From Sordaria brevicollis (Eukaryota; Ascomycota; Sordariomycetes; Sordariales; Sordariaceae), in NCBI GenBank assembly GCA_033439795.1, contig JAUTDP010000001.1, forward strand, positions 1,054,001 through 1,118,000: DNA of 64,000 bases, given 5' to 3'. Under the pieces are notes generated by a model. It searched no databases and was not told the origin of the DNA. It saw only the letters and a list, made by a program, of their open reading frames with translations. Shown one piece after another: positions 12,601 to 24,124 of this stretch. The position numbers and the translations under genes were made by a program. The stretch's first letter is position 1; each line of letters opens with the position of its first letter.

Positions 12601-13831
12601 AGATACATAAACCCACCATCCTCATCCTCTTCTCGTCAATTTTTCTTCCTCCATCATCATCTCATCACCTCTTCTTCTTCTCTCAAACTTTCCGCTTGAT
12701 CCCAACTTGGGATTCCCAAGTTGTACCACCAGCGGGATCAAGTCGACGACTCTCTCTCCAACCTTCTCCAGATCTCCGGTGCTTCTCTTCCATCTCATTG
12801 AGAGGTATGTCGGCTTGGCATTCCCTTGTCCTTGTTTTTCTGGCCTTTCTGCTTCGGTCCCATCCACCTGGCCACTCCCGACGCCTTCAACTTGGTGACA
12901 CCGCTAATGCTTTTGATGCTTGATCCAGGTGCGCGCCTCAGAGTTCCAAAGATCGACATCACCGACTCCATGGTGGCCTAACACCATACGACCCAACAAG
13001 TGAGTTCCCCCGCCTTCCATCCTGTCTTGAAGCAGCACACTCTGCCCAAACGTTTGCACTGTTATCCCATGTCCTTCAAACGAAGCCCGGCCGGTGTTGG
13101 TGGCATCAACATCATCACCCTCCGGGTCATATCCGAATCAGCCATGCTTGACTTGAGTGTCAGGCAAGGTTGATGGTCAAGGACACTCGTCCACCCCCAT
13201 CCAAACAACCTGGAATACAAGCCCACTCTCTTTTGCCTAACCAGTCACCCGCGGCACCCGCCCAAGACATCATGCTAACCCCTTTCTTCTCTCCAGGTAA
13301 CCGACCGACGCCGCGCCCTGACGACGGCCAGCACCCCGGTCCCCGTCCGCCCCCGCGCTTGCACAGTTATCTAGTCACGCCTTACTATAACGCGGGGCCT
13401 GGCCAGCGCCTTTCCACCAACGCCGTAGGAAAGGCGGCTGATATGCCACCAGCGGCTGCCGGGCCCCAGCGTTACAGCGCGGAGGCGCCCGCACAAGTTC
13501 AACACTCGACGACTCTCTGGAAGAGGGTGAGATCGTGCGTGATTCCGGATGATGATGAAAAGTGTCCGTCGGCTAACTCGCGCTTCAGTCGGACGACGAT
13601 GAAACTCCCGAGTGCTGAGTTCTTGCGCTGCTTAGCAGTGGAGGTTACTGTCTCTGATTGTGAGTTCACCCATTTTCCTCTGTCTTGCTCCGGTTGCATG
13701 TGAGAGAATGCCAGCTAACACACGACCACTCCCTTCCAGATATCGCATCCGCAATGTCTTCCACGACATCCACCGTGGATCCCTGACCTCGGGTTCGCCC
13801 AGCATCATTTTCCATCATCATATATCCCTTC

Positions 13832-14234
13832 ATGACTACCCTCACCGGTTCCCCTCTTTGGACCTCATTCTTCACCATCATCATTCGACATCATTCTTCA
13901 GCATTTTTCTCCAGCAGCCCAAGAGACGACCAGCCGCAGGCCAAGGTCAAAGAATGCGGAAGGAGACGGGACGCAGACCAGATCGATTCGTCTCGTCTCG
14001 TCTCCAGTCGGCGGGGCAGGACTCGAGAGGAAATGTACCACGATAGTCAGCAACTCTGGTCTGGTGGTGATCACTGGAAATATTCTGGTGACTTCGGTCC
14101 GGGTGTCGGTTGCTGCAGCCCACGAACAGCCCGTCAGCGCCGGCAGCGGCAGCGGCAGCGGCAGCAGGCGCAATCACAACCGCAACTCCATCATCCCTGC
14201 ATGCTTAATGCGCATCATAGCAACTCGCGCCTGG

Positions 14235-14265
<31 letters not shown>

Positions 14266-14482
14266 CAGTTCGAACTGGTTTACCGATGTCAAGACTGCCT
14301 GGTGTGGAACCAGGGAGGAAATGGAGTTGGCAGCGATCAAGGAGTATTACTCCGGGGAGGACGTGGAGGAAGTCTTGGAGGGTGTTTTGGGAGGTGCTTC
14401 CTGGAGAAGTTGGATGAAGTCCTGGGGGTGTTTTGGTTGGTTTCTGGGTTGGTGTTGCTGTTGTTGCTGTTGTTGCTGCTGA
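13832..14482 (+). CDS. Hypothetical repeat-rich protein with C-terminal poly-Cys
   Basis: A 216-codon frame starts at an ATG shortly after the last of four consensus introns. The product has an Arg/Gln repeat (about residues 100-112, from a GGCAGC-type tract), a Thr run (from GACAAC repeats), then a more protein-like segment with N-W-F-T-D-V and E-E-M-E-L. It ends in a Trp/Gly-rich stretch followed by nine Cys before the stop. No domain is recognised. Four microsatellites fall inside the frame and more lie just after it. The non-repetitive part looks coding, but equally long frames exist on the opposite strand. It may be a lineage-specific gene or a chance frame. Confidence 0.35.
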
Positions 14483-14548
14483 TCTTGTGTTGCTTTCTTG
14501 TTGTTGTTGGTGGTGGTGGTGGTAGTCTTTTGTTAGTTCTTGTCCGTT

Positions 14549-14584
<36 letters not shown>

Positions 14585-14610
14585 TTGATGGTGGTGGTGG
14601 TGGTGTTGGA
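14140..14610. repeat. Cluster of trinucleotide-type microsatellites
   Basis: Within 470 bases lie (GGCAGC)n at 14141-14165, (GACAAC)n at 14235-14266, a TTG/CTG tract at 14453-14481, a GGT tract at about 14505-14523, (CGT)n at about 14548-14584 and another GGT tract at about 14588-14606. All have periods of three or six, as expected if the region is or was under frame constraint. Confidence 0.9.
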
Positions 14611-14780
14611 CATGTTCACAGGCCTGGCTCGGTGGCAGGTGGAGAACTGGCACAATGTACCTTGCAGATAGAAATGTATTAGATAACAATAACTGATTGT
14701 AAAGTTCCTTTTGCTGTCACTTTTTATCCCGTTTGCCATATCCAACTCCGTTGCCCCACGTTTCCCCTTCATGTCCGCCA

Positions 14781-17008
14781 TTAATCCCCCGTCTCCGGAT
14801 TCCACAAACTCTCCTCAAACTTCTTTGGTTCCGCCGCCATAATCTCCGTCCACGCCTCCTTGAGCGCCATCCTCTGAAAGGCCACATCCCTATGATGGCC
14901 CTTTGTCGTCCAAATGCTTCCCTTCTCCTTGACCTCCTTCCACCCCGGCATATCCGCATTTTCAGGAGTATCCTGATGTTTCCCACCATTGATATCCGAC
15001 TGGGCACCTCTTTCCCCCATGCCAATCCCGCCGATATACTCCCACTGCGCCATAACCGGCGGGAACAAACTGTAAGCCACCAGATCCCTACTCATGATCA
15101 ACCTCCTAATTAGGAGGTCAACCGGGTTATCCAAGTCCAACGCACTCCTCAAAAGAAGCTTGGCAGCGCCAGTGTGCGAGATGGCATAAGCAGTCGTACA
15201 CGTAATCCCCCCACTCTTCCTAATCACCCTCTCCCTCCCCATCTTCTCCCCCCAATAATCCTTCCCCTCCGGCACCGTCTCATCCTCATAAACATACTTA
15301 ATCTCATGATCCTGGGTATACTCAAAACACTGCCCGATGGAAAACAAATCCCAGTGCTCAGACAGCCAGGGATCATCGGGGTTTGCGACGATGGGTTTGT
15401 AGGTGGGTTTGCCGTGGAGGTTGTGGTTGTTGGGAGAACCGAAAGAGGGGTCGTGGACGGGGGTGGAGTTTATGGAGTTTAGGAAGGAGAGGAAGTGGGG
15501 GGCGAGACGGGACATGATGGGTCGGATGGAGAGGTCGAAGGTGGCGTCGGATTCGAGGATTAGGATTGGGGGGGCGTGGGTGCGGATGGATTCGCTCCAG
15601 ATCTGTGAGGAGGGGTGTTAGTACGATGTTTGAGAGGACGTGAGGGATAAAGCTGAGCTGGAAGCTGAGAGGCAAGGAGCTGGAAAGGTAAGTTATGATA
15701 GAGGAGGGGGTGATGGATGGTGGGTAGAGGTAACTGGAAGAGGGAAGGATGGGCAGGAAGGAAAATGGAGGAGATTGGAGATTGGAGCAAGACAAGAGGG
15801 GAATAGATTGGAGTGGAAAGGGAAGGGGAGGGGAAACGGCTAGGGAGGAGAAGAAATGGGGATGAGAGTGAAAAGGAGGGGGGTGAGAGGGGATAATGAG
15901 GATCACAGGATGAATGAAGGCGAGGGGTCAATTGAAGGGGTTATACGAAGGAAGAACAAACGTGAATAAAAGGGCAGAGGAAAAGGCTTCATGCAGATGG
16001 AAAACGTAACGTGAAAATGGAAGTAGAGATAAAGGGAGCGGAATGGAAAGCAACCAGTTAGTTGCAGGCACGCGGATTTCGGTGCTCTTTACTGCTGGTA
16101 TTGCGTGAGAAGATGAAAGGTGAAAGGAGTTTTTGTGCTCCTCATTTGGACTTGAGGGAAGTGATCGAGATGATTTGGAATCAGTGATGGGGGTTTGGGA
16201 ATGGGGCGTGTGCAAGTGGTCAACAGCTCAACTTGAGCAATTTGAAGCTCAGAGCAAGTGCAAAGCTCGGGGTTGAAAATGAGTTATGGGCAGATGATCA
16301 GTCTTTCCCGCCCACTCAGGAGGAGTTCAAGGACAATGAAGTTCATGACCAAGCAAAGCCATTGAGCAGAGGCCAACAACTTTGCCAAACCATCCAATCT
16401 CTGAATCCAATGGGCATTCATGCTGGTTGACCCGTCAATAACACCAAGCAAAAACAAAAAAAAAACCAACTCACATTCCCATGAGCCCTCCAACACCCCT
16501 TCTCCCCCCCCTTTAGTTTCCCCGGTCTATGCGTCGGCGGCATCCCCACCGGGTCGATCATGTCCGCCTCCACCGCCGGGAAATCCTCAATCTCCAGCCC
16601 GGCCATGTACGCCTGCAGCGCCATGGCGTCCTCGCGGTCGAAGCGCGATTTCATGTTGATGTATTTGATCGAGTGGAATCCTAGGGTTGCGTTGCCGGCG
16701 TTTTGGGCGGCTAGTGAGGAAAGTTGGGAGGGGGAGAGGTTATCGTAGTTGTTTTTTGGTGGACCCTGAGAGGCGCTGTGGGCTTCGGGGTAGGGTTCGT
16801 AGTGTTGCCCGGGGATATGTTGCTGTTGTTGTTGTTGGGTGATTTGGAAGGCGGAGGTGAAGACGGCGTGGTAGCGCTCCAGGACAAAGATGGTGAGGAG
16901 GACGAAGATGACCAGGGCGATGCGGTGGATGTGTCGGTAGGAACGCCAGTGGGCGATGAGGGCGGGTAGACCACCGCTGGTGCGGGTGGTGTCTTCGCCT
17001 AGGATCAT
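14781..17008 (-). CDS. GT25-type glycosyltransferase, type II membrane protein
   Basis: The CDS is complement(join(14781..15602,16475..17008)), 451 aa. One transmembrane anchor (about residues 29-43) follows a short cytosolic tail, which suggests a Golgi type II enzyme. A Gln run and low-complexity stem (58-108) follow, then the catalytic domain. It opens with I-K-Y-I-N-M-x-S-R-x-D-R-E (about 114-126), has G-C-W-R-A-H (about 171-176) and then P-I-L-I-L-E-S-D (about 190-197), which match conserved blocks of family 25 (LPS-type) transferases. Donor GTGAGT and acceptor TACTAAC...CACAG join in phase 0 exactly between the G-C-x-x-x-H block and the following I-W. The intron (15603-16474) is 872 bp, unusually long. 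The sugar donor and acceptor cannot be told from sequence. Confidence 0.86.
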
Positions 17009-20000
17009 TGTGCCGTCTGCCCTGGTTGTGTTGATGGCACGGGGTAAAGAGGGGAAAAGGGAGGGAAGGGGAGGGGAGGTAAAACGGGCGCCCGAAGGGG
17101 TAGTAGATGGAAAGGACGGGTGTGCTTTGTTTTGTATTCCGAGGCCGAAGGAGTGAGGGACAGCAAGGGGCCTGGGTCTTGAATGTATGGGGCTGGACGG
17201 GAGGACCCGAAAAAGTGGTAACGCTAGGAGCCGCGTGGATGAGATGCGATGATAGCGTTAGTTATGGCACTTGCATGGTGGTTTGATGTGCCAAACAGTC
17301 GGGTCGAACGGTCGATAGGCAGTAAGGCCGCCAGATGATAGATGCCGCTGAAAAGGCCACCAGCACCAATCACTCGGATAAAGCAAGTATATGCAATGCA
17401 GATGCAAAGTTGAAAGAAACTCGTGCAGTGGTGGTCCAGGCCCGGCCGGTCGAAATCCCGGCTACCCCGGAGCGGACGTAAAGATTCGGATCCGGAATGT
17501 GGGTCGGGTGGGCTGTCCGATACGCGGATGATCCCAGTATGCTCGCGTGGATCGACCGAATGGCGCCGGCCCGCTAGTACGTCTCGTGTAAGTGGAAGTG
17601 GAGAGTGGGTCGTTCGTCTGATGTCGGATGTCGGATGTGTCGTGAGATGTGAAGATGTCAAGATGCCGGCGTATGAGGTACGGCAAGATCAAAGGAGCGG
17701 CAAAAAGAGAAGCAGAAGGACTGATGACAAACCGCAGAAGAGGACAATGCCAAGTATAAAAAGGTATCGTGAAAGAAAGAAGAGGAACGGCATGTAGCGG
17801 ATATGGTGCTTATTTGAACCCGCCCCCCTCCCATTTGAGACAATCAGAAGCGGCTGGCGCTGCGAACAACAAAAAGAGGAGATTGAGGCTGGACTCGGAA
17901 CTGAAACTGGCAGTTGAGAGACCTCCTGAGACATGCAACATGCAGATTCGGTTGTAGCTTCTGGGGTTGCAAACGATTCCGTCGGCGATAATGTGATAAC
18001 GCAAGACATTCGCTAGTTGTTCCATGCTTATCCCAATTCCCGCTGGGGAATTCCAGGCAGCCTCGAAAGGCACTCTGTCAAGCAAAAAGCAAAAAGCGAG
18101 GTGGTGTCCACAAATGTAAGTTTTTAGCTTCCCGTGTAAGTAGGTGCCTTGATACGAGGTGACATTTTGCAGTTGGGAGGATCCTTCTCGACGCCGACGG
18201 GGAACAAAAAGGGTATCTCTTTTCGCACAGCCCTCAACGCCCAGATTTTCTACTAGGAGCGGGAAGGATTGGCCATCGGGAATTAGGATAAGCATGTGCT
18301 GGGCTGGGGTTTGCCCCAACACCCCCTCAACCCCGGACGTCAATCCGCGGAGAGAAAAGAAAGAGAAAAAGGGGGACCTGTCAATCGATGTTCCAAGAAC
18401 AAGGTACCGTCGTTGGTTTCCACTCTGTTAGATAGTCCTCGTAGGGCAGATGCCTGCAAGGATACTTCTAAACGTTCATGTCAGAAAAGTTAATTGCAGT
18501 CTAGCTGCCAGGCACACCACTTGGTGGATTCGTAAGTGACAGTTGAAACGGGACCCCATCTCGTAATGTAGACTTTTAGCGACAACTGAGGCTGAAGACG
18601 AACATGGCGTCAATATCAAGTCGCCGTGGCGCCTGTGTTTTGGGATGTGATTGGTTAATTTTTGGTTCTCGTGTTACCGTTTCCGAAGGCGTGCGGTGAC
18701 TGTCTTGGTTTGCTTTGTGCACAAAATGGATGTTTTGGACCTCGGTCGGCGTAATACGGCTGCGAGTGGGTGGTGTGGGTGGTGCCAGTGTGTGCGGTAT
18801 GTGTGGTGCTGGTATGTGAGTGTGTTGTGTTGTGTCGGGAAGTTGCTGAGGTAATGTCTCTCTCTCTGTGTCGCTTTCGGCTTCTTCGGTCACTCCAACA
18901 GAAGCGGCCTTTTTCTTCATTGGGTGACCACCAATGAGTCTCGCATTCATGAATCCCAGACAGCCGGTTCCTTGTCTGACTGTGAGGGAGAGTCCACCAT
19001 TCTGAGGCATCACTCACTCAGCCACGGTGGTCCACGGCCATCAAACTGATGATCGAATTGTGAGGGAGATGTATCTCATGGCATTCCTTTTCGCCAAGAT
19101 TGTGGAACAACCTTATTTTGAGATGTGCCCTTCTGGTGTTGACAATGCTGCTGAAAATGATGCAAGGGCAGAAAAGGTGAACCCCCAAAAATGTCGAATG
19201 GAACGGAAACACGAAAACCCAAGTTGTAAACTGAGACAACAGTTGGGCCAAGCCGAATCCGGTTGGGCGGTCAATCCGCATCCCATGTTTTTGGAAAGCG
19301 AAGCACGTTGTGCCGAGAGCGGTTGACAGCGGCAACGCGGCGGGGGACCTGGGAGAAAGCTTGGTACGTGCACGGGCCATTCCTTCGAGCCCAAACCATT
19401 AACATCGCACGACCACTAACAATTTTCAGTGCCTGCCAAGAGCGCTACATGAAATGCTTGTGACGCCAATTGGGAATCACTTTGAGCAAGCTTTTCTTGT
19501 ACAGGCTGGCTGTGGCAGAAATGCCCCGGGCCATTTCTCTCGAGCAAAAGTTGGAGCTTTTGGCAACATGTCGCAACCGTCCCCAACCAGCCGACTGGAA
19601 CGGGACGGGAACGAGAACCTGGTTGACAAAAGTCACATTCCAGACTCCGAGCCATACAATTGAGCGTGTCATCTCTTTCCGTTCACCGGCCGCAAATTCA
19701 CATTCAACGAATTTCAATTTTGCATCGGCTTCGTCGAAATCCTTCCACGGTTGCGGTTCTTCTCATGCCGGCTCCACATTGCTTGGCTACCCTCTACTTT
19801 CTCTTGACTACCCGCCCCTTTACCTCGTCGTTACCTCACTTGGATGCATCAACGACCAACCGCGGTCATTGATCATGAACTCCAATGCCTGCACACCAAT
19901 CCCTCGCTGGATGCAGACTGTCATTATTTCTTGGACCTGCCTACCCAAGCTTACGACGCGATTCACGCTAACCACCAACGTCCAGGCAACGAGATTACCG

Positions 20001-20889
20001 ACGGTGTCTTTTTATCTCGGCGTGCCATCCAGTCCCGTGCTTCTTTCCTCGTATCTCAACCAACAACCCGTCGGCGGAAAACAACAGTTTGATCTTTTCT
20101 GCATCCAACAGAACTGAACCGGGCCGAGAACCGATTGGACGCGTAATTGAAATTCAGGAACCGGCGGTTGAGGCTGTCAAAGTGGCAGCCTATCACATAA
20201 ACACCAACGGCCAATTCCTTCAACACCAAATACTTGAAGACACTTTCATTTTTCACGGCAGGCGATTCTTCAAACAAAACGTGGAACGTTGGAGCAACCA
20301 CATGAAGAATGCTCCATGCAGGCAACGTTGACAACAATCCGAGAAACTCATTCCAGCTTTGGGGAACCTCAATGAACAACCCCAACGACGCCATGCATCA
20401 GCATCAGCATCACAGCATCCAAGCCGCGTGTGCCAACGAACCACGGATACACAACATGAACGTCTGCACAAGTGGCAGACGCTTCATGCGCGCCATTGAT
20501 GGTGCCACTAACCAACCGCTCATCAACTTTCATCTACATTTATTCACGGCAAGTGTCGAACGCCAACGGTCAACCATATGTGTTTTTGTTCTGACACCAC
20601 TACCAGTTGGCTAACGGGGACATAGCATATGCATCAACGATGGCCACTTCATGAGCCGCTAGCTGCATGTAACTTTCACCACCACGTGTTCTTCATTACC
20701 AATGCCTTCATTATGCCGGTTTGACACCATCCTAACTTATCTCCATGCCACCTCCAACACTCGAGACACCGACTGTTGAACACATGAAACCCCCATCACT
20801 AACACTCCACGACTACCACCATCAATACATGTTTCAACTACCTCCCACATATACATCCAAATCACCATCAACATTCTCTCCCTCAACCA
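17009..20889. other. Intergenic stretch without a supported gene
   Basis: This region separates the 5' end of the GT25 gene from the 3' end of the oxalate decarboxylase. Several frames of 90-215 codons occur on both strands (for example 17810-18343 minus and 19470-20117 plus), but none carries a recognisable domain or a clean intron chain. A 12-base match to the 5S rRNA word GGGTGACCACCA at about 18924 is not extended by other 5S sequence. The region can hold promoter elements for the GT25 gene, and short genes cannot be excluded. Confidence 0.45.
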
Positions 20890-23056
20890 TTATACCCCCC
20901 CAACAAACGCCTCCCCACCCCCCACCATCCCCGTCAAATTCCTCCCCCCCGCCACCACATACGGCTTTTCCACGGGTAGTCTCTCCAACAAACTCCCCGG
21001 TAGTCCCAAATGATCCTCCACCACCTGCCTCGGCGTCAACGCCAACCACTGCGCCACACTAACATCCGTAAACCTCTCCGCCTGCAACACCTCCAAGTAC
21101 ACCAAATCCCCCGTCCCCGTATTCTCAATATAATGACTTGATCCCTGGGGTACATACCCCACCCCGCCCGCCGTAAAGTCGTATGTCCTCGAGGAAGAAG
21201 GGGCGACGTAGACGGTGATACGGCCGGAGCCTTGGATGAAAAACGCGTACTCGTCTGAGGTGGTGTGCCAGTGGATTTCACGCATTGCTCCCGGTAGGAT
21301 GGTGACGAGGGAGGCGGAGAAGTGGGAGGCTATGGGAAAGGTAAGGGGGTCGATTATTTTGACGGAGCCGCCTTCGACGGTCATTGGTTTCTGGCGGGAC
21401 CAGTGGTAGGTGAAGGACTCGTTGCCTGTCACGGCGCCGGCGGGGCCGGTGAGGTTTTGGTCGGCTATGTTGAGGGGGGGTGGGGTGCCGGGGAAGATGT
21501 AGAGCTGGCCTTTGGGGAGGTTGTCGAATGCGGAGGTGTTGGTTTTGAGGTTTTTGGAGAGGACTTCGACGGGGTTGCGAAGCATTAGCTCGGTGACTAG
21601 GAAGGTGGCGTCTTCGTTGAAGGAGCCGTTGTCGAAGACGAGGAGGAACTCGGTGCCGTTTTCCAAAGCTTGGAGGGAGTGGGGCACGCCGGCGGGGAAG
21701 AACCACACGTCGCCGGCGCAGACGTCATCAATATACGTTTTGCCGTCTTCGTCCAGAGCGGCGACGCGCGTGCATCCCTTGAGGACGAGGGACCACTCGG
21801 CGGCGGTGTGCCAGTGGAGTTCGCGGTAGGCGTTTGGTTCGAGACGCATGTCGACGCCGGCCATGGATTTGGCGACGGGGAGGACGTCTTGGTTTTGTTG
21901 GCGCGCCCAGCCGGACATGTTGCCGACGCCGGGCCGGTTGTGGGCGAGGCCCATGTTGAACATGAATTGCGGCGTGGTGCCGGCGTCGGTGCCCGGAGGG
22001 GCGTAGAGGTCGGGGTTGAGTTTTTCGTAGGCGTATGTCCCTGTGAGAGGAGGAGGGAGGTGTTAGCTTGTGGTTTTCTTTCTTGGCTGTTGCCCCTGAG
22101 TCTCTTTTGGGTGGCTTTATTCCACTTCTCCCCTCCTTGGTCTCTGTTTCCTTGAGGTTCTTTTCACCTCTTTACTCCCCGCTCTTTGTTCCCTTCCTTT
22201 CACCTCTTCGCCGTCTGTTTTCTGTTTTACTTCCTTCTCTTTTTCTTCCTTCTCTTTTTCTTCCTTCTCTTTTTCTTCCATCCTTCTCTTTTTCTTCCTT
22301 CTCTTTTTCTTCCTTCTCTTTTTCTTCCCTCTTCCCCCCCCCATCTCTCCCCTCTTCCCCCTCCCCCTCCCCTCTCCCGCCCCTCCCCATCTCCAACCAC
22401 CTCACCAGACAAAATGTAGACTTACGAGGCCCCGGATCCGTCCCCCCCCTCCCCCCTCTATTCGGCTGCGGCCCCCCCGCCTCCCCCTTCACACTATTAA
22501 AATCCAAGTACAACCCCAACTCCGCCTCCGCATCCTGGCCATTAACACTCTGCGGATTTTTAACAATCGCGCTGTCGGCTTTGCTTAGGTCTGGTTGCGG
22601 GGAGTTGCCCCCTAAAAGGTCGGTGGTGCCGCGGAGAGAGCCGTGGGGGGTGGAAGATGAAGAAGAAGAGGAGGGGGTGGGGATGGGAGGGGAGATGCCG
22701 GCTATGGGGCCGGAGTTTTCGGCGTAGGACATTCTGTGTGGCACGGCATGGTCAGTTCCGGCTCTAGTTGTTGTCATGATATGGAGTGATGGATGGAGTG
22801 ATGGATGGAAGATGGAGGGAGGAAGGGATAGGAGGGAGAGGGGGAGAGGACAGAGAGGAGAGACAGGAGACGATGGAAGGTGAGAGGAATGGTACGAGGA
22901 TGGAGGGGATGGAGGGGATGGAGTGGACGTGGAAGAGAGGGTGAGAAGAGGGAGAAGAGGGAGAAGAACTTACTGAGGAGCAGGCAACCCCCACCCCGTC
23001 CCCGAAAAAGCGGCGACAAGCGCCAGTAAAACCGCACGCGCCGAGACGGTCATCAT
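20890..23056 (-). CDS. Secreted oxalate decarboxylase (bicupin)
   Basis: The CDS is complement(join(20890..22040,22426..22733,22974..23056)), 513 aa. The family converts oxalate to formate and CO2 using Mn in two cupin domains. The start is an ATG-ATG pair giving a signal peptide (VLLALVAAF core, cut near residue 22). A Ser/Pro-rich segment precedes the GGRGGTDPGPR block. Cupin 1 metal ligands are H206, H208, E213 and H251; the lid Glu is about 274 in S-F-N-E-D-A-T. Cupin 2 ligands are H387, H389, E394 and H433. The lid resembles decarboxylases rather than oxalate oxidases. Both introns join in frame and total length divides by three. Intron 2 (22041-22425) is 385 bp and filled with CTTCCTTCTCTTTTT-type repeats. 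Confidence 0.93.
22225..22335. repeat. 15-bp pyrimidine tandem repeat in an intron
   Basis: About seven units of CTTCCTTCTCTTTTT (one with a small insertion) lie in the second intron of the oxalate decarboxylase gene. On the coding strand they form a polypurine tract. A second low-complexity, GATGGA-rich tract lies in the first intron (about 22785-22930). Confidence 0.85.
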
Positions 23057-24124
23057 AAGATCCAGTCCTGAAAACGACAACGGTAATAGTTGCGGTCGTG
23101 TTTGTGTTATTGTCTTCTTCTTCTTCTCTTCTCGCTCTCCGTTCGTCTAACCCCCTCCCAACTCTCCAGTCCTCCCGAGTCCCGGAGAGAAAACATCTCC
23201 GCAGCTCATCTTATACCAAAACCATCAAGCAAGGTACGACTCACCTCCCCAGTAAACAATGAGCTGCCCATGACGTTTGAGGGTTCGATATGATGAACGC
23301 CAAGGGGCGGAGTTGTTTATCACGTTTTGCAGCCAAATGCTCCATGTCCAAATCGTCCGGTGTTAGGACCGTTTCTCTGATTCTCATGATGAACGCCAAG
23401 ATGCGGAGATGGTCCGAACAAGTTCATCTGGGAAGGGAAGATCCATCGAACAGTTCTCATGAAGTTCTCCGGGACGGAATCTTTCCGGTTGGTGTTTACC
23501 GGGTTTGGAGTCATTTGGAGAGTTGGAGATGCTCGTGCCCAACTTTCACATCCGCGCCCCGCGAAGAAGCTCATCCTTGCTCGAGTGATGTCAGGGTCGG
23601 CGCACGGGCTGGACGCAGGTACCGATGGTCCGGACTTTCGGGTGAAACACCCGGATGATATGCCGGTGGTCATGGTGAAGATCGCGGAAGATCTGTCGGA
23701 TGGGAAGATCGGAGGGACGACATCGTCACATCTGCCAAGTGGTTCTGAGGTCTAGAGTTGGGGCTGTGTTGTCGAGTGACCAGACGAGACGAGACGGGCG
23801 CCAGTGTGTTACTGTGTTTATCGTCGATAGTGTAATTGGGAGAAGGATCTTTTCGATATACGGTGCATCAGACATTGTCACTCATTCACGCGCTTGCAGT
23901 GTGCGGTCAAGGAAGGAGCCTTGTAGACTCTGTTTATTGTTCCTCTACTGCTTTCTAGCTCTAACTTCCCCCTTTTGTCAAGTCATGGGTATCATTATCA
24001 TTATCCAACGCTGTTCCGTTGAAGCCAGCATCCTCTAGTTCCCTCTCACATTTTCTCCCGCTGTTCTTTCCTTCTATGTCCTTTTCTTTCCCTTCCCTTT
24101 CTCATCACCCACCAATCCGACAGC
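23057..24124. promoter_or_regulatory. Oxalate decarboxylase upstream region / MFS 3' flank
   Basis: This is the ~1.07 kb spacer between two minus-strand genes, holding the oxalate decarboxylase promoter and the 3' end of the transporter gene. A 20-odd-base direct repeat around ATGATGAACGCCAAG occurs at about 23291 and 23387. No gene is supported. Confidence 0.4.

Larger units (their letters stand above)
12600..14700 (+). other. Spliced transcript candidate with at least four introns
   Basis: Four consecutive consensus introns are visible on the plus strand: 12805-12928 (GTATGT...GCTAATGC...CCAG), 13000-13296 (GTGAGT...GCTAACC...CCAG), 13527-13588 (GTGAGA...GGCTAAC...TCAG) and 13660-13739 (GTGAGT...GCTAACA...CCAG). 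The exons between them contain only very short frames. A CT-rich leader lies upstream (about 12580-12700). This is best read as a long spliced 5' leader, or a spliced non-coding RNA, ahead of the 216-codon frame at 13832. The second intron could instead be two introns. Confidence 0.5.

Noticed and set aside
18915..18950. Possible dispersed 5S rRNA gene (GGGTGACCACCA)
   Set aside because: Only 12 bases match; the rest of a 5S gene is absent on both sides.
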